DNA of 64,000 bases. Origin: CAYVQE01 sp964633205 (GTDB taxonomy: Bacteria; Myxococcota; B64-G9). Under the pieces are notes generated by a model. It ran no database searches, was not told where the DNA came from, and was given only the letters and a program-made list of their open reading frames with translations. Positions 34,021 through 41,775 of the stretch are shown one piece after another. The stretch's first letter is position 1. Every line of letters begins with the position of its first letter. The position numbers and the translations under genes are program-made. The stretch spans positions 36,832-100,831 of the forward strand of contig CAZWFN010000002.1 of NCBI GenBank assembly GCA_964633205.1. Direction: 5' to 3'.

Positions 34021-34692
34021 TCACTGCCAGTACAGGAAGCGTTCGAGCGTTCCGCTTTCCAGATCGCAGATGGCGTTGCGGCACTGGCCGCCGGGGTTGC
34101 CCAGCAGCATCCGATTCTCGGGCTTGAAAGCGGTGCGGTGCCAGAGCTCGAAGACCGCTTTTTTTCCTTTGGCGCGTTCAGCGAAGGCCACCCGGAAATC
34201 CTCGATGTCCTCCAGGGCGGCGGCGATGGCCTTCAGACAAGCGGCGCGGTCGGGCCAAGCGGCGGCCATCAGCTCCGGGGGCACGGCCGCCGGCACACCG
34301 GGCTTCGGACCGAGCTGCGGCTCCAGCACCACCCACTGCGGCCCGCTGCCGGGCGCCACCCCCTGCGACCAGGCGCCGTCTTCGTCCTGGCGGGCCTCGG
34401 GGATGTGCTGCCGGCGCACGATGCGGCCGCGCACGGTCTGGCGCTTCCCGTGCGCCTCATCGGGCCAGGCCGCCATGCCCTGCAAGTAGACCGGCATCCG
34501 CGCCGGGCCCAGCAGCAGCACCGCGCCGCCCTTGGCGTCGGCCGCCCGGCCCTTCAGCGAGGTCACCGGCGGCCAGTTTTCATCCCCTTCGGCCGCGGCC
34601 GCTTTCGACCCCTTGCCGCCTGCCGCCGCAGCGCAGCCCAGCAACAGGCCGAGCGCCAACCAGGCCCCCAGCAAGTTCCAGCCACCAGCCAT
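34021..34692 (-). CDS. Predicted lipoprotein of unknown function
   Basis: 223 residues from ATG at 34692 (GGGAGG eight bases upstream), which is chosen because it begins a clean lipoprotein signal peptide ending LLLGC (Cys20); the earlier in-frame start adds 29 unlikely residues. An Ala/Gly/Lys-rich linker follows. The mature region contains SLKGRAADAKGGAVLLLGPARMPVYL split over a beta-rich stretch, RGRIVRRQHIPEA and a Cys pair near the end (GQCRNAICDL). No family recognised. Confidence 0.7.
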   Translation of the reverse strand: MAGGWNLLGAWLALGLLLGCAAAAGGKGSKAAAAEGDENWPPVTSLKGRAADAKGGAVLLLGPARMPVYLQGMAAWPDEAHGKRQTVRGRIVRRQHIPEARQDEDGAWSQGVAPGSGPQWVVLEPQLGPKPGVPAAVPPELMAAAWPDRAACLKAIAAALEDIEDFRVAFAERAKGKKAVFELWHRTAFKPENRMLLGNPGGQCRNAICDLESGTLERFLYWQ

Positions 34693-34810
34693 GGCACCGT
34701 CCTCCCAACCCACACATGCCACGGCCACCGGCGCGGTGCAAGCCGCACCGGAGCCGCGATGAGCGTCGCCCGGGTGCAAGGGGCAGTGGTGCTCGAATCG
34801 GTTTTCAAGT

Positions 34811-34829
34811 AGACTGGTCTAAGACTGGT
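34811..34829 (+). promoter_or_regulatory. Candidate antitoxin operator (direct repeat AGACTGGT)
   Basis: AGACTGGT is repeated exactly with a 3-base CTA spacer, 18 bases before the antitoxin ATG. The first copy is part of a small palindrome AGACTGGTCT. TAGACT at 34810-34815 could also be a -10. Phd/YefM antitoxins usually bind repeats of this kind to repress their own gene. Confidence 0.4.
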
Positions 34830-34846
34830 TTTTTACTGGAGGCGAC

Positions 34847-35086
34847 ATGGAGAGTGTTGGGGCCTACGAGGCCAAGACCCACTTGCCTGAGCTGCTCAAA
34901 CGGGTGGCGCGGGGTGAGCGGATCACCATTACCAGGCACGGGGTTCCGGTGGCGGTGTTGCATCCGCCCGACCCGGAGCGGGCGGAGGATGTCGAGCAGG
35001 TGATCGCCGCCATTCGGCGTTTCCGCAAGAACCGCAAGCTCCAAGGCACGACGATAGGAGAGCTGATCGAGCGAGGCAGACGGTAG
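34847..35086 (+). CDS. Phd/YefM-family antitoxin, orphan
   Basis: 79 residues. The N-terminal Phd/YefM DNA-binding fold is clear: VGAYEAKTHLPELLKRVARG followed by ITITRHGVPVAVLHP. The C terminus (QVIAAIRRFRKNRKLQGTTIGELIERGRR) is the toxin-binding tail type seen with VapC/PIN partners. GGAGG lies 5 bases before ATG. No toxin gene follows: downstream come a hairpin and a 7-bp repeat array, then tatD. It may be a remnant of a type II pair or act as a solitary regulator. Confidence 0.85.
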   Translation: MESVGAYEAKTHLPELLKRVARGERITITRHGVPVAVLHPPDPERAEDVEQVIAAIRRFRKNRKLQGTTIGELIERGRR

Positions 35087-35105
35087 CGTCTCCGCGTGGG
35101 GACGC
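35086..35105 (+). terminator. Hairpin directly after the antitoxin stop
   Basis: An 8-bp stem GCGTCTCC/GGGGACGC (one G-T pair) with a 4-base loop. No T-run follows. It may end the antitoxin transcript where a toxin gene would be expected. Confidence 0.35.
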
Positions 35106-35109
35106 GAAT

Positions 35110-35178
35110 CCCTGAACCCTGACCCCTCAACCCTCAACCCTCAACCCTCAACCCTTTGAACCCTTGATCCCTTGACCC
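35110..35178. repeat. Heptanucleotide CCCTCAA array with degenerate flanks
   Basis: Four perfect CCCTCAA units at 35124-35151 are preceded by CCCTGAA and CCCTGAC and followed by CCCTTTGAA, CCCTTGAT and CCCTTGAC. The array fills the space between the antitoxin and the tatD-like gene and looks like slipped-strand expansion. Confidence 0.85.
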
Positions 35179-35210
35179 CCGGAACGGGCGCTGGGTACGA
35201 TGCGCGCGGG

Positions 35211-35999
35211 ATGGATGCCGCGCCGTTGCCTTTTGTCGACCCGCACGTGCACGCCGATTCGCGATCGGTCGAGGAGTTCCCGCGGCTGGCCGCGGCCGGC
35301 TGCGTGGGGTTGCTGGCGCTGTCCGGGCCGGGCGGCGGCTATCGCTCGCCCGACTCGCTGCTGGATCACTTCCGCCGGCTGGATCGGGTGGACCGGCCGC
35401 GTATCGAGGCGGCCGGCCTGCGGGCCTGGATCGGCGTCGGCATCCACCCGGCCGGCATCCCGGAGAACGATCTCGATGGCATGCTGGAGGCCTGGCCCGA
35501 GGCGCTGGCCGAGTACCGGGCGGCGGCGGTGGGGGAGGTGGGCCTGGAGCGCGGCGGCGAGCGCGAGGAGCGGGTGCTGGCCCGGGCCTTCGCGGTGGCC
35601 GCCGCGGCCGGGCTGCCGCTGGTGCTGCACACGCCGCGGCGCGACAAGCGCCGGCTGCTGGAGCGGGCGCTGGAGTTGCTGGCCGCCTCGGCCTGCCCGC
35701 CGCAGCGGGTGCTGGCCGATCACCTCGACGCCGATACGCTGGAGCCGGCGCGCGCGGCCGGCTGCTGGCTGGGGCTCAGCGTCCATCCGGCCAAGCTGGG
35801 CCCGGCCGCCGCTGCCGACCTGGTCGAGCGCTACGGCATCGAGCGGCTGCTGATCGACTCGGACATGGGGGTCAACCCCTCCCATTTGTTCGCCCTGCCG
35901 GCGACCATCTCGGCCCTGCGCGATCGGGGCCTGGGGGAGCCGGACATCCGGGCGGTGGTGTGCGACCACGCCGCGGCCCTGATCGGAGCGCAGCTTTGA
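35211..35999 (+). CDS. TatD-family metal-dependent hydrolase
   Basis: 262 residues, TIM-barrel amidohydrolase. Metal ligands visible: His-x-His in VDPHVHAD, Glu in AVGEVGLE, His in LVLHTPRRDK, His in LADHLDADT and Asp in LLIDSDMG. TatD proteins act as 3'-5' DNases or related hydrolases. ATG at 35211 is preferred over an upstream TTG; the ribosome site is weak. It opens a unit with rnr and dgt (overlap of 4 bases, then a 58-base gap), a nucleic-acid and nucleotide turnover grouping. Confidence 0.85.
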   Translation: MDAAPLPFVDPHVHADSRSVEEFPRLAAAGCVGLLALSGPGGGYRSPDSLLDHFRRLDRVDRPRIEAAGLRAWIGVGIHPAGIPENDLDGMLEAWPEALAEYRAAAVGEVGLERGGEREERVLARAFAVAAAAGLPLVLHTPRRDKRRLLERALELLAASACPPQRVLADHLDADTLEPARAAGCWLGLSVHPAKLGPAAAADLVERYGIERLLIDSDMGVNPSHLFALPATISALRDRGLGEPDIRAVVCDHAAALIGAQL

Positions 36000-38146
36000 G
36001 CCGCAAGGACGACGAGCAACTACAACAACGCATCCGCGAGCGGCTGGATCGACAGCCGCCCGGCAAGCCGCTGGCGCTGCGCAAGCTGGTCCGCGAGCTG
36101 GGCCTGCCCAAGCACGCCGACCGGCGGCTGCGCCGCCTGCTCAAGGACCTGGTCCAGCAAGGCCAGGTGATCGCCGAAGGCCAGGGCCGCTACAGCCGGC
36201 CGCCGCCCGGCGGCGAGATCGAAGGCGTGCTCGGGCGGCCGGGCCGCGACGGGGTGTTCTTGCTGGGCGCCGAGGACGAGGCGCAGCTGGTGATCGCCTT
36301 CGACGCCCTCGGCGGGGCCCTGCCCGGAGACGTGGTGCTGGCCGAGCCGACGCGCAAGCGCCGCAGCGGCCCCGACCTGGGCCGGGTGGTCACCATCGTC
36401 GAACGCGGCCGCCAGCCGATCGTCGGCCTGCTGCGCAAGCAGGCCAAGTCCACCGTGCTGGTGCCCGACGACGACCGGCTGGGCGGTCCGGTGCTGATCA
36501 GCGATGAGGGCGGGCCGGGCGCCCGCGACGGCCAGGTGGTGGCCGCGGTGGTCGAGTCGGCGGACCCGGGCGACCAGCCGCGCGGCCGGCTGGTGCAGCT
36601 GCTGGGCGAGCCGGGCAGTCTGGCCACCGAGCGCGAACGGCTGGTGCTGGAGTTCGGGCTGCAGCGTGGGTTCCCGGCCGCGGTCGAGCGGGAGCAGGCC
36701 GGGGTGGCGGACGACCCGGCGGCCGCGCCCGCGCCCGGCCGGGCCGACCTGCGCCACCTGCCGCTGTTTACCATCGACCCGGCCGACGCCAAGGACTTCG
36801 ACGACGCGGTGCTGGTCGAGCCCGCCGGCGAAGGCTGGCGGCTATGGGTGGCCATCGCCGACGTGGCCGCGGCCGTGGCGGACGACTCGGCCACCGACGC
36901 CGAGGCGCAGCGGCGGGGCTGCTCGACCTACCTGCCGGGCGAGGTCTTCCCCATGCTGCCGGCCGCGCTGTCCGAGGGCCGCTGCAGCCTGGCGCCGGGC
37001 CGCGACCGCGAGGCCATGTGCCTCGAGATGGACGTCGACCCCCAGGGCCGCGTCCGCGGCGGCCGGGCGCGGCGGGCGCTGATCCGCTCCAGCGCCCGGC
37101 TGGACTACGACGAGGTGCAGGTGGTGATCGACGGCGGGCCGCCCGGCGATCGGGTGCGGCCGGTCGTCGACCGCTTGCAGACCGCTGTCGCATGCGCCCG
37201 GGCCCTGCTCGAACGCATGCGCCGGCGCGGCCAGATCCTGTTCGACCTGCCCGAGCTCGACATCCGGCTCGACGCCGAGGGGCGGCCGGCCGAGATCCGC
37301 CCCACCGCCGGCGGGCTGGCCCATCGGATGATCGAGGCCTTCATGGTGGCGGCCAACGAGGCGGTGGCCCGCAGCCTGGGCACATCCGGGGCGCCGGTCA
37401 TCTACCGCATCCACCCGCCGCCCGATCCCGAGCGGATGGAGCTGTTCGGCGAGGTGGCCACCGGTCTGGGGGCCCCGCCGCCGTTCGGCAGCGAGCCCGA
37501 ACCGCTGGAGGTGGCCGAATACCTGGACGCGGTGCGCGACAAGCCGGCTGCGCCGGCGCTGGAGCAGATGCTGCTGCGCAGCCTGATGCAGGCCCGCTAC
37601 AGCGTCGAGAACCTGGGCCATTACGGCCTGGCCAGCGAGAGCTACGCCCACTTCACCTCGCCCATCCGGCGCTATCCCGACCTGGTGGTCCACCGGTTGC
37701 TGGCCGCCGCGCTGGAACGGGCCGGCGCCGATGGGCTGGACCTGTCCCGGCCGCCGCGGCCGAATCGCTGGCCGGTGGGCGCCGAGCGGGCCGAGCAGAT
37801 GGCCGGAGCGGCCAGCCGGGCCGAGCGGCGGGCCATGGAGGCCGAGCGGGCGGCCGACGACCTGTACCAGGCCGCCTGGGCCCACGAGCGCATCGGCGAG
37901 CAGTTCTCCGCCCGGGTGGTGCACACGGCCGACTTCGGCCTGTTCGCCCGGCTCGAGCCCAGCGGGGTGGAGGGGCTGATCCACGTCTCGGAGCTGGGCG
38001 ACGACTACTACGAGCACGACGAGAGCCAGCTGGCGCTGGTGGGCCGCAGCTCGGGCCACACCTTCCGTATGGGCCAGCAGCTCGAGGTGCGCATCGCCTC
38101 GGCCAACCTGTCGCGCCGCCAGGTCGATCTGGTGCCGGTGCAGTGA
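35996..38146 (+). CDS. rnr: Ribonuclease R (RNB-domain 3'-5' exoribonuclease)
   Basis: 716 residues. N-terminal winged-helix/cold-shock region (LRKLVRELGLPKHADRR, GQVIAEGQGRYSR), catalytic RNB domain with FTIDPADAKDFDDAV (metal-binding Asp residues), YLPGEVFPMLP, FTSPIRRYPDLVVHR, and a C-terminal S1 domain (VVHTADFGLFARLEPSGVEG, IHVSELGDDYY). TTG at 35996 is chosen: it overlaps the tatD stop (TTGA) and has GGAG seven bases upstream; a GTG at 35960 lies deeper in tatD. The usual Lys-rich tail after S1 is absent. Degrades structured RNA in the cytoplasm. Confidence 0.93.
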   Translation: MSRKDDEQLQQRIRERLDRQPPGKPLALRKLVRELGLPKHADRRLRRLLKDLVQQGQVIAEGQGRYSRPPPGGEIEGVLGRPGRDGVFLLGAEDEAQLVIAFDALGGALPGDVVLAEPTRKRRSGPDLGRVVTIVERGRQPIVGLLRKQAKSTVLVPDDDRLGGPVLISDEGGPGARDGQVVAAVVESADPGDQPRGRLVQLLGEPGSLATERERLVLEFGLQRGFPAAVEREQAGVADDPAAAPAPGRADLRHLPLFTIDPADAKDFDDAVLVEPAGEGWRLWVAIADVAAAVADDSATDAEAQRRGCSTYLPGEVFPMLPAALSEGRCSLAPGRDREAMCLEMDVDPQGRVRGGRARRALIRSSARLDYDEVQVVIDGGPPGDRVRPVVDRLQTAVACARALLERMRRRGQILFDLPELDIRLDAEGRPAEIRPTAGGLAHRMIEAFMVAANEAVARSLGTSGAPVIYRIHPPPDPERMELFGEVATGLGAPPPFGSEPEPLEVAEYLDAVRDKPAAPALEQMLLRSLMQARYSVENLGHYGLASESYAHFTSPIRRYPDLVVHRLLAAALERAGADGLDLSRPPRPNRWPVGAERAEQMAGAASRAERRAMEAERAADDLYQAAWAHERIGEQFSARVVHTADFGLFARLEPSGVEGLIHVSELGDDYYEHDESQLALVGRSSGHTFRMGQQLEVRIASANLSRRQVDLVPVQ

Positions 38147-38204
38147 AGCGGCGGCGGCCGCGGTGATCGACGGGTCGGAGAGACTCGATTCGGGGAGGCG
38201 CGGG

Positions 38205-39260
38205 ATGGAGATACGCCGGATGCTCGAGCAGCAGGAGCGCGCCGCGTTGCACCCGCGGGCGGCCTTCTCCGACGCCAGCCGCGGCCGGGCCCGCGACGAG
38301 GCGCCCTGTCCGGTGCGGCCGGCCTTCCAGCACGACCGGGACAAGATCCTGCACTGCAAGGCCTTCCGCCGGCTGCTGCGCAAGACGCAGGTGTTTCTGG
38401 CCCCCGAGGGCGATCACTACCGCACCCGCATGACCCACACCCTGGAGGTCAGCCAGATCGCGCGCACCCTGGCCCGGGCGCTGCGGCTCAACGAGCAGCT
38501 GACCGAGGCCGTCGCCCTGGGACACGATCTGGGCCACACCCCCTTCGGCCACGCCGGCGAGGGAGTGTTGAACGCGCTGCTGCCCGGCGGCTTCCGCCAC
38601 GTCGACCAGAGCGTGCGGGTGGTCGAGCGGCTGGAGCGCGACGGCCAAGGGCTGAACTTGACGGTCGAGACGATCGACGGCATCGCCAAGCACTCCAAGG
38701 GCCGCGGCCGCATCCTGTCCGGCGCCGGCGACGCCCTGCCGGCCACCCTCGAGGGCCAGCTGGTGCGACTGAGCGACATCGTGGCCTACGTCAACCACGA
38801 TCTCGACGACGCCCTGCGGGCCGGGGTGCTGGGGCCGGCCGACCTGCCGCCGGCGCTGCTGGAGACGCTGGGCGAGAACCACTCGGCCCGCATCGATCGC
38901 ACCGTGCGCGATGTGCTGGCCACCACCGACCTGGATCGCGATCCGGCGGTGCGCATGAGCGAACGGCTGGAGGACGCGCTGCGCCGTATCCGGGACCTGC
39001 TCTACGAGCGGGTCTACGACAACGCCGTGGTGCACGAGGAGTTCATCAAGTGCCACAAGCTGCTCGGCGATCTGTTCCAGGCCCTGCGCGATCAGCCCGG
39101 GGTCTTCGCCCGCTGGGCCGGCAGGCCGCTGCCGGACGATGCGGACGAGCGGCTGCAGGCCGTCTGCGACTTCGTCGCCGGCATGACCGACCGCTACGCC
39201 ATCCGCATCTACGAAGACCTGTTCGTGCCGCACCCCTGGCCGCTGTTCAACTCCACCTGA
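38205..39260 (+). CDS. dgt: dGTP triphosphohydrolase-like HD-domain protein
   Basis: 351 residues. HD-fold metal site: His in RMTHTLEVSQIAR, the HD pair in ALGHDLGHTPFGHAGE and a later Asp in LSDIVAYVNHDLDDA. This is the Dgt type 2 (deoxyguanosinetriphosphate triphosphohydrolase-like) family, which removes triphosphate from dNTPs. RAFQHDRDKILHCKAFRRL is the family N-terminal block. ATG at 38205 with GGGGAGG is preferred to GTG 14 codons earlier. Ends 25 bases from a convergent lipoprotein gene. Confidence 0.93.
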   Translation: MEIRRMLEQQERAALHPRAAFSDASRGRARDEAPCPVRPAFQHDRDKILHCKAFRRLLRKTQVFLAPEGDHYRTRMTHTLEVSQIARTLARALRLNEQLTEAVALGHDLGHTPFGHAGEGVLNALLPGGFRHVDQSVRVVERLERDGQGLNLTVETIDGIAKHSKGRGRILSGAGDALPATLEGQLVRLSDIVAYVNHDLDDALRAGVLGPADLPPALLETLGENHSARIDRTVRDVLATTDLDRDPAVRMSERLEDALRRIRDLLYERVYDNAVVHEEFIKCHKLLGDLFQALRDQPGVFARWAGRPLPDDADERLQAVCDFVAGMTDRYAIRIYEDLFVPHPWPLFNST

Positions 39261-39285
39261 GGCAAGCTCCCCGGGCGACTCCGGC

Positions 39286-40578
39286 CTACTGCTGGTAGAC
39301 GCAATCGTCGGGGGTGTCGGGCCAGGGGTTCTGGTTGGTGACCACGTTGATGTGGACCTGGTGGTCTTCCTGGCTGCTGGCGCAGAAGTAGTCGCCGCGG
39401 ATGGTGTCGGCCTCGGTGTCGTCCAGGCAGCGGGGCAGGGCGCAGGCGGTGGGGCCGAAGGTGAAGTCCTTGCAGCGGCCGGTGTCGCATTCCCGGTCGT
39501 GCTCGCAGCCGGTGACATGCTCGCCGCCCTCCCACCACCAGGTGCTCAGGTCGTGGGGGTCTTGCTCCGCCTCGCGGTTGATGGCGTGCCAGGTATACTC
39601 CGTCCCTAGCTCTCTGTAGAAGGCGTCGGCGATCTTGCAGCCGCTGCGGTCGCCGGCTTCGATGCAGGTCGCCTCGGACGCCCGCGAGCAGCAGAAGCTC
39701 TCGCAGTCGAAGTTGAACTCGCAGCGCTGGCCGTTGTTCAGGTGCAGGCGGCAGGCGCCGTCGACGCAGCCGAACATGGGGCCGCAGTCGTGGCGTCCCT
39801 GGGCGTAGTCCTGGTCGACCTGGCAGCTGCCGTCCTCCTGGCAAGAGCCGCCCCAGGGGCAGAAGTAGAGCAGCTCGTTCTCGTTATCCGGGGCGCAGCT
39901 GTAGGCCGACTCCACGATGCCGTCCTGATCGGTCAGCGCGCAGATCAGCGGCCCGGCCGCCTGCAACCAGAACCAGTCGTAGGTCAAGGGGCCGAAGCCC
40001 GCCTTGCACAGGTAGATGGAGCCGTTGCAGTCGATGCGCTGGCAGGCGCGGGAGAAGTCGCACTCGGGCTGGCAGCAGGTGCCGTCGCCGCCGGTCTCGA
40101 CGCAGCTCTCCTGCTCGCCGCAAGGCTGGCAGTCGTCGCCGCAGTGCTCGAGGTTGTTGCACGGCAGGCAGGCGCCGTTGGCCTCGTCGCACCACTTGCC
40201 CGGCGGGCAACCGCCGCAGGGGCCCAGATCGCCGCCCGGGTCGGAGCCCGGATCACCGCCCGGATCGCCACCCGGGTCGGAGCCCGGATCACCGCCCGGG
40301 TCGCCGCCCGGGTCACCGCCCGGGTCACCGCCCGGGTCACCGCCCGGGTCACCGCCCGGATCGCCGCCCGGGTCGCCGCCGTCCAGACCGCCGTCGCTGG
40401 CGGTCCCGGGCTGGGTGCACTTCTTGGTCTCCGGGTCGCAGACGTAGCCGTCGGGACAGACCTGGCCCGGGCCGCAGAAGGCGCCCTCGTAGCTGGGGTC
40501 GTAGATGCATCCGGCCAGGCTGGCGCCGGCCAGCAGCAGGCCGGCCGCCAGGGCCGCGATTCGTCTCCAGCCGTTCAC
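39286..40578 (-). CDS. Cys-rich lipoprotein with a DPGG tetrapeptide linker
   Basis: 430 residues from GTG at 40578 (GAGGAGG upstream). The signal peptide ends in the lipobox LAGC (Cys24). A Cys-rich module follows (FCGPGQVCPDGYVCDPETKKC), then a linker of 12 tandem DPGG/DPGS units, then about 310 residues with many paired Cys (CGGCPPGKWC, CGDDCQPCGEQESC, CCQPEC, FCCSR). This architecture is common among myxobacterial surface lipoproteins of unknown role. It is second in a unit with the gene at 40602-41699. Confidence 0.8.
   Translation of the reverse strand: MNGWRRIAALAAGLLLAGASLAGCIYDPSYEGAFCGPGQVCPDGYVCDPETKKCTQPGTASDGGLDGGDPGGDPGGDPGGDPGGDPGGDPGGDPGGDPGSDPGGDPGGDPGSDPGGDLGPCGGCPPGKWCDEANGACLPCNNLEHCGDDCQPCGEQESCVETGGDGTCCQPECDFSRACQRIDCNGSIYLCKAGFGPLTYDWFWLQAAGPLICALTDQDGIVESAYSCAPDNENELLYFCPWGGSCQEDGSCQVDQDYAQGRHDCGPMFGCVDGACRLHLNNGQRCEFNFDCESFCCSRASEATCIEAGDRSGCKIADAFYRELGTEYTWHAINREAEQDPHDLSTWWWEGGEHVTGCEHDRECDTGRCKDFTFGPTACALPRCLDDTEADTIRGDYFCASSQEDHQVHINVVTNQNPWPDTPDDCVYQQ
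40231..40380. repeat. 12-bp tandem repeat encoding DPGG
   Basis: About 12 consecutive units of the type CCCGGGTCACCG or CCCGGATCGCCG on the plus strand, giving DPGG (two DPGS) on the minus strand. It is likely length-variable. Confidence 0.9.
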
Positions 40579-40601
40579 CGTCGAATCCTCCTCCGGGGCG
40601 C

Positions 40602-41699
40602 TCAGAAGCGCACCAGCGCACCGCTGCCGGTCGGCACCACATCGACCCGGGTGGTGTCGTCGGTGGTGGGCCCGGGCTCGACGATGAACAGCACCACCGC
40701 CGTGATCGCGGCCGCGCCGGCCACGCCGAACAGCACGTTGGCCGCCAGGGCGTTGTTGCGGCCGGCGTCATCGGTGGCTGGGTCGTACTGGTGGCTGACG
40801 TCATCCTGCGCCTGCGCAGCCATCACCCCGAAGCCGATGCCAGTGCCGGCGGCGGCCAGGCCCACGCCCAGCGCGATGGTCGAGCCGAGGTGGCGGCGGA
40901 AGAAGCCGGGGCCCTGGGCCGGCACGGGCGGCTGCTCGTCGCGGGGGCGAGATTCGACCACGCGGGCCCGGGGCGCCTGTGGGGCGGGCTCGGCGGCGAC
41001 CGGTGCCGGCTCGACCGCCGGCCGGGATTCCGGCTCGACCGCCGGCTCGGCGGCCGGCACCAGCGGCACCACGGCCACGGCCGCCGGGTCGTTGCCATCG
41101 GCCGGGGCCCGGCTGGCGCCGTCCTCGGCGGCCGGTTCGGCGGCGGGCGGCTCGGCGGCGGGCTTCTCCGCCGGGCCGAGCAGTTCGGTCAGCGTCTTGG
41201 CGATGCCGCTCATCAGCAGCTTCGACATGCTGCCGCCGACCATGGCGGTCTTGCGCTGCGGCTGGTCATCGAGCACGATGTGCTTGAAGGCCAGATAGTA
41301 CTGGCCGCCGCTGCCCGACATCTTGACGCCGATGACCTGATCGGCCTCGACCAGCCGGCCGATGGCCTGCAGGCAGTGGTCTTGCCACTTGCACTGCTGG
41401 AGCTTGCGATCGCCGCTCTCGTTGACCAGCTTGAGGGTCTTCTCCCGCGAGAATACCCGCAGATCCAGGCGCTTGCAGATGTCCTCGAAGAGCTGGGTCT
41501 CGATGGCCGACGCGTCGTCGAGCGGCACGTCGAGCGCCTCGGTGAACCAGACCATGATCAGCGGTGCGTCCTCATCGACCAGCGGTACCACCGGCAGCCC
41601 GACGTCGCCCGGCGGCGGGTCCTCGGCCGGCTGGGCCGGAAGCGCTCCGGCAAAGCCCATCAGCAGTACCCCCACCAGGATCGCCCGAAGCTTCATCAT
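40602..41699 (-). CDS. Exported protein with folded N-terminal domain, Pro/Ala linker and two C-terminal helices; unknown function
   Basis: 365 residues. Signal peptide (AILVGVLLMGFAGALPAQPA). Residues about 45-180 form an alpha/beta domain (LFEDICKRLDLRVFSREK, LVEADQVIGVKMSG, YLAFKHIVLDD) of the kind seen in myxobacterial proteins that assess two-Cys or peptidoglycan signals; no family named. A Pro/Ala/Glu-rich linker follows (about 180-260), then two membrane helices (STIALGVGLAAAGTGIGFGV and ANVLFGVAGAAAITAVVLFIV). GAGGAG precedes MM. The gene is followed after 23 bases by the DPGG lipoprotein gene, so both envelope proteins are likely co-expressed. Confidence 0.68.
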   Translation of the reverse strand: MMKLRAILVGVLLMGFAGALPAQPAEDPPPGDVGLPVVPLVDEDAPLIMVWFTEALDVPLDDASAIETQLFEDICKRLDLRVFSREKTLKLVNESGDRKLQQCKWQDHCLQAIGRLVEADQVIGVKMSGSGGQYYLAFKHIVLDDQPQRKTAMVGGSMSKLLMSGIAKTLTELLGPAEKPAAEPPAAEPAAEDGASRAPADGNDPAAVAVVPLVPAAEPAVEPESRPAVEPAPVAAEPAPQAPRARVVESRPRDEQPPVPAQGPGFFRRHLGSTIALGVGLAAAGTGIGFGVMAAQAQDDVSHQYDPATDDAGRNNALAANVLFGVAGAAAITAVVLFIVEPGPTTDDTTRVDVVPTGSGALVRF

Positions 41700-41741
41700 G
41701 CTGCAACTCCTCGCGATTTTTGCATTCCCGTTACGGACTTC

Positions 41742-41770
41742 ATGCTAGTCTCATTCAGCGCCGACCGCAA
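41742..41770 (-). promoter_or_regulatory. Predicted promoter of the 41699/40578 unit
   Basis: Minus strand TTGCGG, a 17-base spacer, then TAGCAT, ending 43 bases before the ATG at 41699. It lies just after the stop of the upstream GAF gene. Confidence 0.5.
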
Positions 41771-41775
41771 GGGGA

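Noticed and set aside
35124..35151. CRISPR-like array
   Set aside because: Only a 7-bp unit repeated without spacers; it is a simple tandem repeat.
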